From NCBI GenBank assembly GCA_052386775.1, contig JBQTJV010000376.1:1-22285 (forward strand): a stretch of DNA of 22,285 nucleotides. The letters run 5' to 3'. A model generated the notes under the pieces. It saw only the letters and a list, made by a program, of their open reading frames with translations. It did no database searches and was not told where the DNA came from. Position numbers and translations under genes: made by a program. The stretch comes from DSOT01 sp052386775 (GTDB lineage: Bacteria; Pseudomonadota; Gammaproteobacteria; Burkholderiales; SG8-41). Shown here in pieces: positions 20,306 through 22,285 of the stretch. Numbering within the stretch: the first letter of the stretch is position 1; every line of letters begins with the position of its first letter.

Positions 20306-20917
20306 ATGGGCGTCTACGATAGATGGATCCTCCCGCGATTGACCGACCTGGCAATGCGCAACCGGGAGGCCACGCGCTACCGCTCGCGGGCCGTTCCCCA
20401 GGCACGCGGCAGAGTGCTGGAGATCGGCGCCGGATCGGGATTGAATCTTCCGTTCTATGGTTCGGGCGTCGAGTCGCTGACTGCGCTTGATCCGTCCGCG
20501 GCGCTGCTCGAGATGGCCAGCAGGAAAGCGAAGGCCGTTTCATTCCCGGTGATTTTCGAAAACTGCTCGAGCGAGTCCATTCCGGCGGACGCCTCCACCT
20601 TCGACACGGTCGTTTCGACATGGACGCTGTGCACCAGACCCGACCCGCTCAAGGCGCTGGAGGAAATGAAGCGCGTGCTGAAGCCGGGCGGGACGATCAT
20701 CTTCGTCGAACACGGACTGGCGCCGGAAAAGCGGGTACGCGAGTGGCAGCAACGCCTGAATCCCTTGTGGCGCACCGTGACTGGCGGTTGCAACCTGAAC
20801 CGCGAGATCGCCGGGCTCGTCCGCGCCGCCGGGTTCACTCTGCTGAAATTTGAAAACGAATATGCCAAAGGCCTGCGGCCCATGAGCTACATCTATTCGG
20901 GGGTTGCGAAAGCCTGA
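20306..20917 (+). CDS. class I SAM-dependent methyltransferase (METTL7-like)
   Basis: This 203-residue soluble protein shows motif I VLEIGAGSGLNLPFY near 38-52, acidic ALDPSAALLEMA near 60-71, and VVSTWTLCTRPDP near 101-113, with LKPGGTIIFVEHG near 124-136. This arrangement, with GCNLNREI and GLRPMSYIYSGVA toward the end, is that of METTL7-type and related bacterial methyltransferases. Substrate unknown; members act on thiols, arsenicals or lipids. It lies directly after the hydroxylase gene and is followed by another methyltransferase at 20945, so they likely act in one pathway. The ATG is not preceded by an obvious ribosome site. Confidence 0.88.
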   Translation: MGVYDRWILPRLTDLAMRNREATRYRSRAVPQARGRVLEIGAGSGLNLPFYGSGVESLTALDPSAALLEMASRKAKAVSFPVIFENCSSESIPADASTFDTVVSTWTLCTRPDPLKALEEMKRVLKPGGTIIFVEHGLAPEKRVREWQQRLNPLWRTVTGGCNLNREIAGLVRAAGFTLLKFENEYAKGLRPMSYIYSGVAKA

Positions 20918-20944
20918 TTTCTGCCAAGGGGGTAAGGATGGTAC

Positions 20945-21769
20945 GTGCAGCCTGGTGAGCTGAGCACCTGGCGCGACAGCCAGATGCTGGATGAGGACGC
21001 GGCTCGCGAGCACGCGGAGCGATTGGAGCTGCGTGCCCGCGCGGAGGACGAGATCGCCGTACGCGAGGAATATCTCGGGCTTCTGGGTGTCAAGCCGGGC
21101 GAGCAGGCTCTCGACCTGGGCTGCGGAAGCGGCGTGGTGACGCGCGCCCTTGCGCAGCGCGTTACGCCGGGCGGCCGCGCGGTCGGGCTCGATATCAGTG
21201 CCACGCTGCTCGGGATCGCTCGTAAACTCGCTGACGAATCCGGGCAGGGCGACTCCATGGAATTCCGCCAGGGCGACTGCCGCAGGCTGCCATTCCCTGA
21301 CGCATCGTTTGACGTCGTGTTCGCGGCCACTGCGCTTGCGCATGTGCCGGAGGCGGAGCGCGCGCTTCCCGAAATGATACGAGTCGCACGCAGGGGAGGA
21401 CGTATCGGTGTGTTCGATTTCGATGCCGATTCGGTGCTGATCGCCCACCCCGATCGCGAATTGACGCGGCGTATCGTCCTTGCCTATGCGGACTATGGGT
21501 CCGTGAACGGGTGGCTCATGCGCGCGCTTCCCGGAATGCTGAAGGATCTGGGCTTGGTCGAGGTGCGGGCCCGCGCATTCATGCCGCTGGAGTCCCGGGG
21601 TTACTACGCGCAGCTTGCGCAGCGTGCCGCAGACACCGCGCTCAAGGCCGGAAGGATCGCCGATAAGGAGCACAGGGAGTGGACCGGGATTCTTAACGCG
21701 CAAATCGCGGCCGGCTGCTTCCTGGGCGGGCGGTTGCATCTCCTAGTCTGGGGGATCCGCCCGCTTTAG
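20945..21769 (+). CDS. class I SAM-dependent methyltransferase
   Basis: This 274-residue protein shows motif I ALDLGCGSGVVTRALA near 54-69, acidic GLDISATLLGIA near 80-91, RLPFPDASFDVVFA near 116-129, and a glycine-rich VARRGGRIGVFDFD near 149-162, the standard order of UbiE/Methyltransf_11-type enzymes. A C-terminal helical part (about 170-274) may bind the substrate, which I cannot identify. The start is GTG at 20945, where AAGGA lies 6 nt upstream; the ATG 7 bases before it is out of frame. It is the second methyltransferase in a row behind a lipid-type hydroxylase. A strong hairpin begins 63 bases after its stop. Confidence 0.88.
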   Translation: MQPGELSTWRDSQMLDEDAAREHAERLELRARAEDEIAVREEYLGLLGVKPGEQALDLGCGSGVVTRALAQRVTPGGRAVGLDISATLLGIARKLADESGQGDSMEFRQGDCRRLPFPDASFDVVFAATALAHVPEAERALPEMIRVARRGGRIGVFDFDADSVLIAHPDRELTRRIVLAYADYGSVNGWLMRALPGMLKDLGLVEVRARAFMPLESRGYYAQLAQRAADTALKAGRIADKEHREWTGILNAQIAAGCFLGGRLHLLVWGIRPL

Positions 21770-21832
21770 TACGCCTCGTATTCGCGGCAGAAGTGCTTGG
21801 CGCCGCATCCGGCACGGTAGCTTCTGCATCGT

Positions 21833-21875
21833 CCCGCTGCCTCGCTGAGAGAGGATTCAGCGAGGATGCTGCGGG
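21833..21875. repeat. strong hairpin downstream of the second methyltransferase gene
   Basis: CCTCGCTGA (21840-21848) pairs perfectly with TCAGCGAGG (21857-21865) around an eight-base loop. The stem extends with CCCGC (21833-21837) to GCGGG (21871-21875) across an internal loop. There is no T-run on either side, so it is not a classic intrinsic terminator. It may protect the 3' end of the methyltransferase mRNA or be part of another RNA. Confidence 0.55.
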
Positions 21876-21915
21876 CTGAATTGCCGGTGTCGATCGAGAT
21901 ATTTTCCGGCAGGGC

Positions 21916-21961
21916 AAAAAAAAGAAACCCCGCACGAAAAAGGGAGGGATGCGCGGGGTTT
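21916..21961 (-). terminator. intrinsic terminator, distal
   Basis: Arms AAACCCCGC (21925-21933) and GCGGGGTTT (21953-21961) form a perfect 9-bp stem. On the minus strand the stem is followed by TTTCTTTTTTTT. On the plus strand only TTTT follows, so termination leftward should be much stronger, though weak rightward action is possible. Confidence 0.75.
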
Positions 21962-21971
21962 TAGGGGTGCT

Positions 21972-22006
21972 GAAAGAAAAAGCCGGCGCACGCTTGGCAC
22001 GCCGGC
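21972..22006 (-). terminator. intrinsic terminator, proximal
   Basis: GCCGGCG (21982-21988) and CGCCGGC (22000-22006) form a GC-only 7-bp stem with an 11-base loop. On the minus strand it is followed by TTTTTCTTTC. It lies only 11 bases upstream of the distal terminator on the same strand. Confidence 0.75.
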
Positions 22007-22026
22007 CAGGGGGTTATGCGAGCGGA

Positions 22027-22055
22027 ATGTTAACCGCCGACCTGGGGAGCGTCAA
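22027..22055 (-). promoter_or_regulatory. sigma70-type promoter of the small RNA candidate
   Basis: On the minus strand TTGACG (22055-22050), a 17-base spacer and TAACAT (22032-22027) are close to consensus. The predicted start near 22020 leads directly into the terminators at 22006-21916. Confidence 0.6.
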
Positions 22056-22069
22056 CCGTTTTGTCATAT

Positions 22070-22091
22070 CGATGCCATGCCAGCGGCATCG
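22070..22091. repeat. 7-bp inverted repeat upstream of the sRNA promoter
   Basis: CGATGCC (22070-22076) and GGCATCG (22085-22091) flank eight bases. It lies between the leftward sRNA promoter and the rightward promoter at 22156, so it could be an operator for either; arms of this length also occur by chance. Confidence 0.35.
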
Positions 22092-22155
22092 AGCACCGTG
22101 TTGTCTCAAGCGCGACAGTCTTGCGTTCCCGCATTGATTGGCAGCTTACAAGGTA

Positions 22156-22184
22156 TTGACTCTGGACCTGGACCAAGCTATACG
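22156..22184 (+). promoter_or_regulatory. sigma70-type promoter of the thioredoxin-like gene
   Basis: TTGACT (22156-22161), a 17-base spacer and TATACG (22179-22184) precede a start near 22191, about 39 bases before the ATG. The spacer holds a partly symmetrical TGGACCTGGACCA, which may bind a regulator. Confidence 0.6.
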
Positions 22185-22229
22185 CTTTGACCATATCGAG
22201 AAGCACCTGCATACGGAGGAAACGGCATC

Positions 22230-22285
22230 ATGGCTGACACGCGAAGAGTGGAAGTATTCAGCGCCGGATGCCCGGTGTGCGAATA
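22230..22285 (+). CDS. thioredoxin-like CxxC protein, 5' part only (cut by window end)
   Basis: Only 18 codons are inside the window: MADTRRVEVFSAGCPVCE. A beta strand (RRVEVFSA) leading into Cys-Pro-Val-Cys is the start of a glutaredoxin/thioredoxin-like fold of the small redox or metal-thiol proteins. GGAGGA 9 nt before the ATG and the promoter at 22156-22184 support the start. Nothing can be said of its length or partners to the right. Its CxxC is consistent with the thiol theme of the window. Confidence 0.75.
   Translation, partial: MADTRRVEVFSAGCPVCE

Larger units (their letters stand above)
21916..22020 (-). ncRNA. candidate small RNA of about 45 or 105 nt
   Basis: A near-consensus leftward promoter (22027-22055) is followed, only about 14 bases after the predicted start near 22020, by an intrinsic terminator hairpin (22006-21982, U-rich tail to 21972). 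A second one follows (21961-21925, eight-U tail to 21916). No open frame with a ribosome site lies in or after it on this strand. A promoter that runs straight into two terminators is best explained as a short non-coding RNA, ending at the first or second terminator. I recognise no known RNA family in it. Confidence 0.45.
21770..22229. other. 460-base non-coding stretch
   Basis: No convincing gene occupies this gap. It holds, from left to right, an extended hairpin (21833-21875), two intrinsic terminators reading leftward (21916-21961 and 21972-22006) with a leftward promoter (22027-22055), a 7-bp inverted repeat CGATGCC/GGCATCG (22070-22091), and a rightward promoter for the gene at 22230. 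These elements are described separately. Confidence 0.7.

Noticed and set aside
21693..21935. Small minus-strand open frame starting within the distal terminator
   Set aside because: The start lies in the terminator hairpin, the sequence is Arg/Ala/Ser-rich without motifs, and it overlaps the end of a methyltransferase gene.
22156..22184. Promoter of the thioredoxin-like gene as another MerR-type overlong-spacer promoter
   Set aside because: The spacer between TTGACT and TATACG is 17 bases, not 19 or 20, so MerR-type twisting is not needed.
1..22285. Search for CRISPR arrays, tRNA genes, insertion sequences and integrase or attachment sites
   Set aside because: No regularly spaced repeats, no tRNA-like cloverleaf with a matching 3' end, and no transposase or integrase motifs were seen by eye; a full computational search was not possible.

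Overview
The window is a GC-rich segment of a Gram-negative genome, most likely a betaproteobacterium. This rests on the general look of the gene set (CcmG/CcdA/DsbC envelope thiol chemistry, CusF and CopI-type copper proteins, a short PII-like protein, a CsoR/RcnR-type regulator) and on codon use, not on a phylogenetic marker. It contains 33 supportable protein genes, the last cut off by the window edge. No tRNA, rRNA, CRISPR array, transposase or integrase was seen. Content is dominated by metal (mainly copper) handling, periplasmic thiol redox chemistry, signalling and methyltransferases, so it reads as an accessory metal and envelope-stress region.

Layout. (1) 68-1193: an RcnR/CsoR-type repressor diverges from a small Cys/His membrane protein and a short-T-loop PII-like protein. 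Each promoter has its own GC-tract operator. (2) 6660-1206, minus strand: a tightly packed ten-gene run with several ATGA overlaps. In transcription order it encodes a membrane protein, a secreted protein, an HD-GYP protein, DUF1573, CcdA, an unknown 170-residue protein, CcmG, an ICMT-like methyltransferase and a LapG-type protease (nine recognisable products plus the upstream small Cys/His leader-like gene at 7214, which may be the first cistron). A perfect FNR/Anr-type palindrome lies upstream at 7268-7281. (3) 12683-7305, minus strand: a copper operon encoding a CopL-like His-rich protein, a small secreted protein, a TolC-type outer-membrane lipoprotein, a two-domain multicopper oxidase, a CopI-type cupredoxin, CusF and finally DsbC. 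A divergent MerR-family gene (12837-13235) sits beside a mer-style promoter with a 19-bp spacer that fires into this operon. (4) 14381-13245, minus: a Met/His/Gly-rich periplasmic protein and an exported-looking methyltransferase. (5) 14627-17496, plus: an OmpR-type two-component pair with a Met/Gly-rich sensor loop, and a polytopic membrane protein. (6) 18219-17518, 18626-18276 and 19320-18664, minus: a UbiE-like methyltransferase, a DUF3147 protein and an ArsR-rhodanese regulator with its own operator. (7) 19399-21769, plus: a sterol-desaturase-type hydroxylase and two methyltransferases. (8) 21770-22229: non-coding, with a strong hairpin and a candidate minus-strand small RNA (promoter plus two tandem intrinsic terminators), then the start of a CxxC thioredoxin-like gene.

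How the parts may work together (inference): copper sensed by the MerR-type protein switches on oxidation of Cu(I), periplasmic copper binding and outer-membrane export. DsbC, CcmG and CcdA would repair or supply thiols damaged by copper. The two-component system with its Met-rich neighbour, and the ArsR-rhodanese protein, add metal and sulfur sensing. The least explained parts, and the ones most worth testing, are the minus-strand sRNA candidate at 21916-22020, the HD-GYP/CcdA/DUF1573/LapG operon, and the nested inverted repeat in front of the response regulator.
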